NCBI GenBank assembly: GCA_964617665.1
Contig: CAZUAH010000503.1
Span: forward strand, 1-10,253
Reading direction: 5' to 3'
From: JADHUC01 sp964617665
GTDB lineage: Bacteria; Planctomycetota; Planctomycetia; Pirellulales; Pirellulaceae
DNA: 10,253 nucleotides
Shown: piece after piece, positions 1 through 7,822 of the stretch
Layout: every line of letters begins with the position of its first letter
Numbering within the stretch: position 1 is the stretch's first letter
The notes under the pieces: model-generated
The model's input: only the letters and a program-made list of their open reading frames with translations
The model's database searches: none
Told to the model about the DNA's origin: nothing
Program-made: the position numbers and the translations under genes

Positions 1-683
1 CCCCGTTCTTCTATCAGGCCGTGAAGATCGCTCCGGAGGCTGTCGCGGCGGAGGAGTCCATAGCGGTGGTCGACACTCCGCAGGTGATTGCCAGGTACGA
101 CAGCGGCGAGCCGTTTGCCGTGGTGCGGCGCATCGGCAAAGGGCATGTGATGTTGGTCACGACGGGCTGTTTTCCTAAGTGGAACAATCTCGCCGTTTCG
201 CCAGAAGGCGGCATTCTGCTCTACGACCAGATGCTCCGATGGCTGGTGGGCCGATCCATTTCCACACGCACGTTTACCGAACGGCAAGAACTGGCCGTCT
301 CCGTCGACCCGCGAGACCAAGACGCGACTTTTCTGCAACATTCGCCGGGAAACGAACGCCCGACTCCGCTGAGTGTGGAAGCGGTCGGCGAAAACGAGTT
401 TGCCGTTGTCGTGAGGTCTCTCGGCGAGCGGGGTGCGTATTTCGTTGGAAAAGCCGACTCGACTTTGGGTCAATATACGTTCGCCGTGAACGGACCGGCC
501 CAGGAGAGCGATTTGCGGTTGGTGGATAGTCGTGCTTCGATTGGCGAAGAAGGCGTTGGTTCGCGGAGCGAACCACGACTGTGGCTCCCGCTTATGGGGC
601 TTGCGTTGCTCTGCCTGCTTGTGGAAATGGCGGTCGCTGCCGGTCCTTCCTGGCGCCGCTTGGCGGGGAGGGAGGCAGCATGA
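1..683 (+). CDS. BatA-like membrane protein, C-terminal part (5' truncated by window edge)
   Basis: The frame is open from base 3 with no stop upstream of the GTG at 21, so this is the tail of a longer gene and that GTG is not its start; about 226 residues are visible. The segment FAVVRRIGKGHVMLVTT, then a stretch ending YDQMLRWLVGRS, resembles the C-terminal half of planctomycete BatA/VWA-type proteins, where a glutamine-amidotransferase-like fold precedes a small beta domain. A single hydrophobic helix close to the C-terminus (LWLPLMGLALLCLLVEMAVA, about bases 580-640) would anchor it in the inner membrane with the preceding domain outside the cytoplasm. The N-terminal BatA helices and any VWA domain lie outside the window, so the family call rests on this tail and on context. 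The stop overlaps the next start (ATGA), implying coupled translation. A palindromic repeat core lies in the linker just before the helix and encodes GSRSEP. Confidence 0.7.
   Translation, partial: PFFYQAVKIAPEAVAAEESIAVVDTPQVIARYDSGEPFAVVRRIGKGHVMLVTTGCFPKWNNLAVSPEGGILLYDQMLRWLVGRSISTRTFTERQELAVSVDPRDQDATFLQHSPGNERPTPLSVEAVGENEFAVVVRSLGERGAYFVGKADSTLGQYTFAVNGPAQESDLRLVDSRASIGEEGVGSRSEPRLWLPLMGLALLCLLVEMAVAAGPSWRRLAGREAA
557..575 (+). repeat. Palindromic repeat copy 1 (inside the BatA-like gene)
   Basis: The core GTTCGCGGAGCGAAC (559-573) is an inverted repeat, GTTCGC/GCGAAC around a 3-nt loop, extending to TGGTTCGC/GCGAACCA at 557-575. The same 15-nt core occurs exactly at 4760-4774 and 7774-7788. 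Following bases are also similar at 4775 (ACGACTGTGG here, GCGATTGTGG there). It is read in frame as part of the linker before the C-terminal membrane helix. Confidence 0.6.
671..675 (+). promoter_or_regulatory. Shine-Dalgarno GGAGG for the VWA gene
   Basis: GGAGG lies 4 nt before the ATG at 680 and 7 nt before the directly following in-frame ATG at 683. The spacing fits the second ATG slightly better, while the first gives the classic ATGA overlap with the upstream stop. This supports a start at 680 or 683 over the open-frame ATG further upstream at 581, which would overlap the previous gene by about 100 nt. Confidence 0.6.
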
Positions 684-3091
684 TGAACTGGTTTGAACGG
701 TTGATCGGTGTCGATCCCAACGACACCGTCAGTGCAGTCGAGTTTGGCTGGGGTTCGGCGTGGGCCGATCAATACACGGCGTTGGTTCTCTTCGCGTGTG
801 TCGCCGTCGTCGGCCTGTCGCTTGTCTACTACTTCAAGATGCAACCCACCGATCGGCCCCGTCTGCGGATGATGGCGTGTATTGGCCGAATCGTGTGCCT
901 TGTCGCACTGGTCATCGTTCTTGCCCAGCCGGTATTGCACGTCGATTTGATCGAAGAGTTGCGCCCCCAACTGTTGCTGGTTTTCGACGGCAGCGACAGC
1001 ATGAATCTTGCGGCAACCACTTCGACAGCCGGCAAGGTCGGCGATTCGTCACCGGAAACGCGGCTCCAGCGCGTCAAGTCGACTCTCGTCGATTCGCAGG
1101 ATACCTTGGCGAGACTTTCCCGCAATTATCGGTTGCGAGCATACGTCTCCGGGGATCACGGCCGTCTGCGCGAACTAGACACCGTTGCCGCAACGGACAC
1201 GGATTCCTCGCCGGTCGACGCGGAGGCCCTCGCATCGCAACTGAGTGCCGACGCAACGGTCACCGCCTTGGGGGCCGGTTTGGAGGAGGTCGGCCGGCGT
1301 CACCGTGGTAGGCTGCTGGGTGGCGTCGTACTGCTGAGCGATTTCAACGAAAACAGCGGCGTGCCCGCACTGACGGCCTGCCGCCAGCTTGAAGTGCCGA
1401 TCCATACGGTCGGAGTCGGCCCTCGCGAGGCTCCCGACGCGGCCGTTTCATTGCATAGCGATCTCGTCATCAAGAAGGATGAACAACGCACGGTCACCGT
1501 CCGGATTCGACAGTCGGGGCTCGACGGCGCCATGGCGAGTTTGGAACTCGTCGCCCGGCGCCTCGGAAGCGTGTCCGGTACGATCGAAGAGGAGTTGACG
1601 TCGACTCCCATCGGCGGGCCGCAAACGGTCGACTTCACGGCCGACCTGATGACGGTCGACATTCCGTACAAACCGGACCGTGTCGGCCGCTATCGGCTGG
1701 AAGCCCGTCTCGAAAGCCTCGACGGGGAAATCATCACGGAAAATAACGTCGCCTCGCGCGAGGTCGTCGTTCGCGACGAGGCGGTCAAACTGCTGTTCGT
1801 CGAGGATCAGCCGACCTGGGAGTGGCGATTCGTCAAAGAGGTCTTTCATCGCGACCGGTTAGTGGGACGGGAGGGATTCCGCACGTATCTTCACTCGGCC
1901 GATTTCGGTGTGCGGCGCAGCAGCGAGCTGTTTCTGAGCTCGTTGAATCCTTCGCGAGCCGAGTTCTTCGCCAACGATGTGATCTTCATCAGCGATATTC
2001 CGGCCGAACTACTGACGGCCGGATTCCAAAACATGCTCGTCGAATACGTTCGCGATTTCGGCGGTGGGCTGGTCGTGATCGCGGGCCCCCGATTCACGGC
2101 AAAGTCCCTTTCGCAAACGAGAGTCGCCGACATGCTGCCGGTCATTCTCGACCCCGTCGGACGCCCTCGCATCGGCGACTTCCGGATGCAACTGACGCCG
2201 ACCGGTGCCGTCGAGGATTTCATGGTGCTGGCGGATCCGGGCCGATCCAACGAGAAGGCATGGGACAGCCTGGGCGAGTTGCCCTGGTATCAGCCCGTCG
2301 CGAACCTCCATCCGCAGGGATTGTCGCTGGCCGTGCATCCACTCGATCGGTGCGCCGACGGCGAGACGCCGCAGCCGATCATCGCCACCCGCCGGTTCGG
2401 CAAGGGCGAGGTCGTTTATGTCGGCATCAACGAAATGTGGCGATTGCGACGCTTCCATGAGGAAAAGTATTACCGGCGATTCTGGGGGCAACTGATGTAT
2501 CGGCTCGGCCTGTCGCACGCGCTCGGGTCGCAGAAACGTTTCAAAGTGGCGACCGATCGCGAGGACTACCGCGTCGGCGACAACGTGACGATCACGGTCG
2601 AGGCCTACGACGGGAACTTCCGCCCGCTGTCGGATACCGACCTGCCGGAAACCGATCTAATTGGCCGGCTGATCTCCACTTCCCCGGAAGGTGGCGAGGA
2701 TTCGAGGACGCTCGCGATTCCGTCGTCGGGCAACGATGCCGTTTTCGAGACTTCGGTCCCCGTCTTCACCGAGGGGGCGCATCGATTGCTGGTGAGCGAT
2801 CCCATCACGGGCGAGGAGGTCGAAGTCTCGCTCAACGTCAGCCCCTTGTCGGTGGAACGACGCAGCGCCGTTCGCAACCTCACACTGCAGCGAACGCTTG
2901 CTTCCGAGACGGGTGGCCGCCCGTACGAACTGGACGAACTCGCAAAGCTGGCCGACGACGTTGCCAGCGATCCGATCATCGAAGCGTCGCGGCTCTACGT
3001 GCCGCTCTGGAACACGTGGCTCGTCGTTGCCCTGGTTTTTGTGGCACTGCTGAGCGAATGGACAATACGAAACCTTGCGGATCTATCATGA
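680..3091 (+). CDS. VWA domain membrane protein with glutamine-amidotransferase-like domain
   Basis: A 803-residue protein. Two membrane helices lie near residues 33-52 and 66-84. A von Willebrand A domain follows, with a complete-looking MIDAS: D103, S105 and S107 in the DGSDSM motif, probably T195 (ATVTALG) and D221 (LLSDFNEN). Beta-rich sequence follows, and from about residue 369 a class-I glutamine-amidotransferase-like region begins with LLFVEDQPTWEWRFVKEVF. It includes GGGLVVIAGPRF near 460-471 with no cysteine at the expected nucleophile position, so it is probably not an amidotransferase enzyme. GKGEVVYVGINEMWRLRR (about 574-591) closes that region, a beta-sandwich follows, and a last helix spans about 780-796. 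By family knowledge such VWA proteins are metal-dependent protein-binding modules and candidate MoxR clients; the partner here is inferred from the neighbourhood. The start was chosen from the ATGA overlap and the good ribosome site; the end overlaps the next gene by 4 nt. Confidence 0.85.
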   Translation: MMNWFERLIGVDPNDTVSAVEFGWGSAWADQYTALVLFACVAVVGLSLVYYFKMQPTDRPRLRMMACIGRIVCLVALVIVLAQPVLHVDLIEELRPQLLLVFDGSDSMNLAATTSTAGKVGDSSPETRLQRVKSTLVDSQDTLARLSRNYRLRAYVSGDHGRLRELDTVAATDTDSSPVDAEALASQLSADATVTALGAGLEEVGRRHRGRLLGGVVLLSDFNENSGVPALTACRQLEVPIHTVGVGPREAPDAAVSLHSDLVIKKDEQRTVTVRIRQSGLDGAMASLELVARRLGSVSGTIEEELTSTPIGGPQTVDFTADLMTVDIPYKPDRVGRYRLEARLESLDGEIITENNVASREVVVRDEAVKLLFVEDQPTWEWRFVKEVFHRDRLVGREGFRTYLHSADFGVRRSSELFLSSLNPSRAEFFANDVIFISDIPAELLTAGFQNMLVEYVRDFGGGLVVIAGPRFTAKSLSQTRVADMLPVILDPVGRPRIGDFRMQLTPTGAVEDFMVLADPGRSNEKAWDSLGELPWYQPVANLHPQGLSLAVHPLDRCADGETPQPIIATRRFGKGEVVYVGINEMWRLRRFHEEKYYRRFWGQLMYRLGLSHALGSQKRFKVATDREDYRVGDNVTITVEAYDGNFRPLSDTDLPETDLIGRLISTSPEGGEDSRTLAIPSSGNDAVFETSVPVFTEGAHRLLVSDPITGEEVEVSLNVSPLSVERRSAVRNLTLQRTLASETGGRPYELDELAKLADDVASDPIIEASRLYVPLWNTWLVVALVFVALLSEWTIRNLADLS

Positions 3092-4704
3092 CCGACCTTG
3101 CCAAACTCACAACCAGACTGAGGTCGCTTCGGCGGACTCGTTCGATGCTGGCTTGGACGCAATCACTGGCCGCCGTCGTGGGCATTGCTCTCTGGTCGCT
3201 GATCGCGGCGTTTGCAATCGACGTGACACTCCAGATGCGACTGATCGAGCGCACCTTCGTCCTGGTGATCTACTTAGGAATTCTGGTTTGGGCTTGTCGG
3301 CGGTTCCTCAGCCAGGTCCTTCTCCGCCGTGATTCGCTGGTCGACATGGCCTTGCTGACCGAGCAACAGCAGGGAATCGCATCCGATCTGGTCGCCGCTC
3401 TGCAGTTCGCCGATCCGACGCGGCGGCAATTCGGATTGGATGAGCTCCGCGCCGCCGTGATCGGCGACACGGCCGAATTGACCGACGGTCTCGAAATCCG
3501 CTGTGGCTATTCGTGGAATGACTTCCGGCGGCGTACGTGGATTGTCCTCGTTGCGGGCGCAGTCATCGGCATGGCGTGTTTGCTGCGTGGAGGTCATGTC
3601 GAAGCTTTCGCCAAACGGTTTCTACTGGGTGACGCGTCGTATCCCACGCGAACAACCATCCGCGTGACGGCGCCAGGCGACCACGCCGGGTTTGGGCAGC
3701 CCGTTACGTTCGTCGTCGAGGCCTCGGGCCGACAGCCCGACGATGGCACGGTTCACATTGTCGGCGATGCGGGCGGCGAGACAACCGTCGTGCGGCTGGC
3801 ACCCGATGTACATACCGCCTCGACGTACGTCGGCCAACTGCCGCGAGCCATCGAGAGCTTCTCGTACGTCGTCGAACTTGGCGACGCACGCTCGCAAGAA
3901 CATACCGTACGCGTCTTGCCGCTACCGAAAGTGATTGTCGAACTGGACATCACGACGCCCGAGTATGCCGTGAACAAACTGGGCCGCCTGGGGCAGCGGA
4001 GCGGACAGCACGCTGCCTTCGCCGGATCGCGCGTCGTGCCCGTGGTCACGGCCGACAAGAAGTTGCGCCGGGCGACGATCGAAATCAACGGCAAGTCGTT
4101 CAGTATGACGCCGCGCGGTTCGACGTTCGTCGTGGAAACGTCGGACCGGTTGCTGACGCAGCTTTCCGAGTCGTTGCGTTACCAGGTGCAGGTGGAAGAC
4201 GTCGACGGGCTGAAGCTCGAACGGCCGACCGGCGGCGTCCTGCGAGTAATCCCCGACCGGCCGCCGATGGTGACCTGCTCTACCGTGTCGGCGCAAATCC
4301 TTCCCACTGCCGCACCGATGGTTCGCGTTGCCGCTTCCGATGATTTTGGCATTTGCCGTGTAGCCCTTCACGGTACCGTCATTCGGCAAACGGAAACCGG
4401 CCAGGAAACAGAAGGGCCGGCGCAGCCGTTGCACGAATTGCGTGACGTGGGAGCGTCGGTGGATCGGGCCGTGACGATCGATATGTCGAAGTTGGATCTT
4501 GCCGTGGGCGATCGGCTGATCTGCGTTGCGGAAGTCACCGACGATCGAGGAGGGTCGCCAAGTGAATCCGCGTCGAGCCCTCCGCTGATGTTCGAGATCG
4601 TCGATCGTGAGACCGTGCTGGCGAACCTGCGCGATTTCGGGACCAAGATGGACAGCAAGCTAAACGACATCATCCAAACACAATCCAATGTGGGAGAACG
4701 ATGA
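3088..4704 (+). CDS. DUF4175-like membrane protein
   Basis: A 538-residue protein starting at the ATGA overlap with the previous gene; the open frame reaches back to an ATG at 3016 but that would overlap needlessly. The N-terminus is basic, followed by membrane helices near residues 25-44, 56-70 and 151-166. The rest is beta-rich and probably periplasmic, with segments typical of DUF4175-type planctomycete proteins: PKVIVELDITTPEYA near 280-294, ASDDFGI near 415-421, and a late VTDDRGGSPSES stretch. The C-terminus turns helical (RETVLANLRDFGTKMDSKLN), as where such proteins pass into a coiled-coil. Here the coiled-coil is a separate gene starting at the stop codon, so the two may correspond to the halves of one longer protein seen elsewhere. 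No catalytic motif was recognised. Its role is inferred to be structural, as an envelope partner of the VWA and MoxR proteins. The family assignment is by motif memory, not by search. Confidence 0.75.
   Translation: MTDLAKLTTRLRSLRRTRSMLAWTQSLAAVVGIALWSLIAAFAIDVTLQMRLIERTFVLVIYLGILVWACRRFLSQVLLRRDSLVDMALLTEQQQGIASDLVAALQFADPTRRQFGLDELRAAVIGDTAELTDGLEIRCGYSWNDFRRRTWIVLVAGAVIGMACLLRGGHVEAFAKRFLLGDASYPTRTTIRVTAPGDHAGFGQPVTFVVEASGRQPDDGTVHIVGDAGGETTVVRLAPDVHTASTYVGQLPRAIESFSYVVELGDARSQEHTVRVLPLPKVIVELDITTPEYAVNKLGRLGQRSGQHAAFAGSRVVPVVTADKKLRRATIEINGKSFSMTPRGSTFVVETSDRLLTQLSESLRYQVQVEDVDGLKLERPTGGVLRVIPDRPPMVTCSTVSAQILPTAAPMVRVAASDDFGICRVALHGTVIRQTETGQETEGPAQPLHELRDVGASVDRAVTIDMSKLDLAVGDRLICVAEVTDDRGGSPSESASSPPLMFEIVDRETVLANLRDFGTKMDSKLNDIIQTQSNVGER
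4692..4696 (+). promoter_or_regulatory. Shine-Dalgarno GGGAG for the coiled-coil gene
   Basis: GGGAG sits 4 nt before the ATG at 4701 and 7 nt before the tandem ATG at 4704, the same layout as at the VWA gene start (SD, 4 nt, ATGATG, overlapping the upstream stop). It supports starting the coiled-coil protein at 4701/4704 and not at the in-frame GTG at 4782 inside the signal peptide. Confidence 0.55.
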
Positions 4705-7700
4705 TGAGTCTCGTACCGTCGTTGTTCGCTCTGCGAACCAACGCCGTAAGTTACGCAAAGTTCGCGGAGCGAACAGCGATTGTGGTCGCACTGCTGGCTT
4801 GCGCTGCCGCAGTCGCGTGCGCCCAATCACACTCCACCGCGATCGTCGGACAGTATCGTGCCCGGCAGGATCTGGCTCGCGGCATGACCGAGCAACTGTT
4901 GGCCCGGATCATCGACGATCAGCTTCAACAGATGCGAGACAATCAGCTCACGGACATGCCGATGTACGAGGCGTTGGTCGGCATGCGAGGGCGGATCGTC
5001 ACGATTGCGGGTGTGCATATGCCGGAAGTGCTCGAATCGCTCGACAAAGCCGCTACTGCCGGCGACGACCAGCGAATCGAACTCATCCGTACTGCTCAGG
5101 GACACATGCAGTCGATCCTCAAGCGACTGATTGCCGAACGGGAACTCGTTCGGGCTCGCAATCAACAGGCGGCCTTGATCCAGCGTATGGGCGAGATCAT
5201 TGCCGGACAGAAGAACGCATGGCGTCAGACCCGCGACGCGAATGACGCGAACGAACAGCAGGTGATCGCCGCCGCCGACGCACAAGCGACGACCCGACTC
5301 CTGTTCCACGAATTCGACCAGACCCTATCGCAGGTGTCCGGTTGGCCCGGCGACTTGGGCAGCGTCGCTTCGGAGGCGAAGCGGATCCTGGTCACCTCTC
5401 GCTTGGCGGGCAAGCTGGATGAGGCCGTCGCACGGATCGAGCAGTTGGAACTCCCGAAGGCATCCGCATTGCAGCAGGAGATTCTCGCCGACCTGGAACG
5501 CATTGAGATCGAAATCCATAAACTGGAGGATCCGGCCTGGATCGGGGACGACCTGGCCCGTGCCTTGAAGGAACTGATTGACCAGCAGGAGCAACTTCGC
5601 GACGAGACTCGCGATCTCACGGCAGGCAGTGCATTCATGCTCCTCGAACAACAGTCGCTCGTGCAGGAGAAGCTCGGTCGTCTGGTTGCCAAGGTCGGCT
5701 CGAACGAGCGTGCGATCATGCTCGCAATCCGCGCCGAGACGAGTGCCGCCGACGCTCGCCAGGCCATTTTCGACAACGACGTGCCCGTTGGCGTCGATCA
5801 TCAGGGCAATGTGATTGGTGCGTTGGTCGAACTGCAAACGGAACTGAAGCTCCGCGACGGAATGTTCGACGGCCCGAGATCCGCCGCAGAGTTCTTCGCC
5901 TTGGCCCAGCAGATGCAGACGATGCAGACGCTCCTATTGAAGGCCCGCCAAACTCATGGAAAGGCCCTCGATCGTTTTGCAGAATCTCCCGGGGAATCGA
6001 AGGCGGCGGTCGCAGACACGGTGTCGCTGCTGGGTACGCTGGAGCTTTCCCGGAGTACACCGCCCGCGGTCACCAGACGGATGGAGACGGCAAGGTCGTT
6101 CTTGACGGACATGACCATGGGCAAGGTTGCAACGAGTCGCGAGTCTCTTCGGTTCGCGGAGCACTTGATTCGGTTTGCGGTGGGTGAAGTCGTTCAAGCA
6201 CACCGCGACGCCGCCCGCAACGCCCGGGCCGTGAAGATCGGCGAACTGAATCGGGCCGCCGAATCGCTCAGCCGGGCCATCGGCGCGCTTCGTGACGAAT
6301 CGTACTTAATGCGAACGGGTACCGAGCGTTGGGGGACAAGCACGCCCGAAGAGCAAGCCACGATCACCGCGGCGATCAGCGAGGAGGTCGCGGAGGGAAC
6401 ACGCGAACTGGCCCCAAAGGCGGTCCCGGCAATCCAATCGGCAATCCTCGAAATCAGGCGGGCGGTTGAACTGGCCGTCCATGCCGAGAATGACGGCGAC
6501 GCAACTCTTGCCGAGCAGTTCGATCGGTCGGCCTCCGCTCTGCTGCCCGCCACGGATGAACTTCGCACGGAGATGATNNNNNNNNNNNNNNNNNNNNNNN
6601 NNNNNNNNNNNNNNNNNNNNNNNNNNNNNNNNNNNNNNNNNNNNNNNNNNNNNNNNNNNNNNNNNNNNNNNNNNNNNATCGGTCGGCCTCCGCTCTGCTG
6701 CCCGCCACGGATGAACTTCGCACGGAGATGATCCTAACGGCCCGTGAACTGGAATCGACCGTGGTGGCGGAACTCGATCAACTGATCGTATTGCAGGCGG
6801 AACTCGACACGCTCGCCGGGCAGTCGCAATTGCCCGAGTCGGCCGTGTTGGCTCGCAGAGGCGACGTCGTCATGCAGCAATACGCCACCATTGGTGCCGC
6901 GCTGCACGCGGCTGCCGCCACGAGAGAGAACGACCCGAAACAGCCGAGCCGCGAAATCGAGCGGGCGCGAGTTCTGGCCGATATTCGGCGGCAGGAACTC
7001 GAAGAGCTACTCGAGATGATTCGAGAACTCCTCAAACAAATCGAGCAGCAGCAGGACGCGGCAGAAATACTCATTGAAGCTCGCGACGAAATGGAATTGG
7101 AGGACGGCGACCAAGTCGACCCGAGCGAACTGGCCAGTGCGTACGAGGACTTCGCCGAGTCGCTCACGGAGATTGGACAAACGGCCGAAGCAGTGACGCA
7201 ACAACCGGAGTTGGCCAACGAGCCGATTCGCGAGGCCGCGGAGCTTGCCGCGACGCTGACTCCCCAAGTACCCGGCGAGGAACCGCCCGAGCAGGACCCT
7301 TCGCAGGGAGATCCCCAGGCGAGTCCCGCCGATATCGCAGAATATCAGCCGGGTGAGGTCCCCACCGGTATGACGCCTGGCGATCCGATGTCGTCGGCTC
7401 GGTTGCTTAGCGGCACTGAGGCGTCCGCGAAGGCAGAGGAGACGCTGGCGCAGATGGCGGGAGAGACTACGGAACAGACGGCGGAAGGGGCGGCGAAGAC
7501 AGGCGTCAGCGTTGGGTCGTTGTTGGTCGGTGATCCGGCAACCAACGCTCCTAAGCCTCCCTCGGCTACGTCGATGCACGATCCGAAGGTTCGATCCAAC
7601 CGCGACACGGGACCCCGCCCATGGACCGCGTCGCTTCCGGACGAGATCCGCGCTTCGATGCGGTCTTCCAGCAAGAGCGAGCTTCCCAAGCATTACGAGA

Positions 7701-7735
7701 ACCAACTCAAGGCCTATTTCCAAGCGTTCGATTAG
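4701..7735 (+). CDS. Secreted coiled-coil protein with DUF4175-type C-terminal motif, interrupted by an assembly gap
   Basis: As printed, the frame from 4701 runs into a 100-N gap at 6578 and then hits a TGA at 6729-6731, while a second frame runs from 6728 to 7735. The bases on both sides of the gap are an identical 55-mer. Removing the Ns and one copy gives 2880 nt, exactly 960 codons including the stop, with no internal stop, so I treat this as one gene encoding 959 residues. A signal peptide is visible: hydrophobic core about 26-39 and AxA at 39-41 (ACA before Q42). Its n-region is unusually long because a palindromic repeat lies in residues 7-27. Long helical, Gln/Glu/Arg-rich stretches follow (e.g. 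5440-5640 and 6950-7110), then a Pro/Glu-rich linker (about 7255-7400). The end, LPDEIRASM...PKHYENQLKAYFQ (residues 927-959), resembles a C-terminal motif common in planctomycete DUF4175-type proteins. Inferred role: periplasmic scaffold partner of the preceding gene. No enzyme motif was recognised. Confidence 0.8.
4718..4780 (+). repeat. Palindromic repeat pair, copy 2 (inside the signal-peptide region)
   Basis: Two palindromic cores face each other: GTTCGCTCTGCGAAC (4724-4738) and GTTCGCGGAGCGAAC (4760-4774). Each can fold alone (6-bp stem, 3-nt loop), or the arms 4718-4738 and 4760-4780 can pair over 21 positions, counting a few G-U pairs, around a 21-nt loop. The segment is read in frame as residues 7-27 of the coiled-coil protein, between the start and the hydrophobic signal core. 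Without it the protein would have a normal short signal-peptide n-region, which suggests in-frame insertion. Confidence 0.6.
6523..6732 (+). repeat. Exact 55-bp duplication flanking the gap (assembly overlap)
   Basis: Bases 6523-6577 and 6678-6732 are identical over all 55 positions and directly abut the run of Ns. An exact overlap of one k-mer length at two contig ends joined by a fixed N spacer is the usual mark of a scaffolding step that did not merge overlapping contigs. Merging the copies restores the reading frame. I read this as an artefact, not a biological tandem repeat. Confidence 0.9.
6578..6677. other. Scaffold gap of 100 Ns
   Basis: One hundred consecutive unknown bases. The round length is a conventional placeholder and carries no size information. 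Together with the duplicated 55 bp it adds 155 nt (2 modulo 3), which creates the apparent frameshift and false stop in the coiled-coil gene. Confidence 0.97.
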
Positions 7736-7750
7736 TGATCCACAATTGTC

Positions 7751-7788
7751 GATCGCTCCGCGATCAAACGCAAGTTCGCGGAGCGAAC
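7751..7788 (+). repeat. Palindromic repeat pair, copy 3 (spacer before the MoxR gene)
   Basis: Two facing hairpins lie in the 87-nt spacer between the coiled-coil stop and the MoxR start: GATCGCTCCGCGATC (7751-7765) and GTTCGCGGAGCGAAC (7774-7788). The first differs from the reverse complement of the second at two positions (T to A and A to T) that pair with each other in the local 6-bp stem, so the stem is preserved by a compensatory change. No T-run follows, so it does not look like an intrinsic terminator. The rest of the spacer shows no clear promoter. Confidence 0.6.
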
Positions 7789-7822
7789 AACGACGATTCA
7801 CCGAAAGCGAGATATTGCTATC

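Noticed and set aside
4782..4784. GTG as the real start of the coiled-coil protein
   Set aside because: It would give a very short signal sequence and a GGAG spaced about 12 nt away, whereas 4701 has a better ribosome site and the ATGA overlap used at the other junctions.
4800..4824. Lipoprotein signal (lipobox) in the coiled-coil protein
   Set aside because: Cysteines occur in LLAC and AVAC, but neither matches the consensus well; an AxA site (ACA before Q42) fits ordinary signal peptidase I cleavage better.
6150..6160. Another copy of the GTTCGC palindrome (GTTCGCGGAGC)
   Set aside because: The second half (GCGAAC) is missing and the bases encode an ordinary helical stretch (RFAEHL), so chance similarity is the simpler reading.
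6691..6731. Real frameshift or pseudogene in the coiled-coil gene
   Set aside because: The stop at 6729-6731 appears only because of the Ns and the duplicated 55-mer; merging the copies restores the frame.
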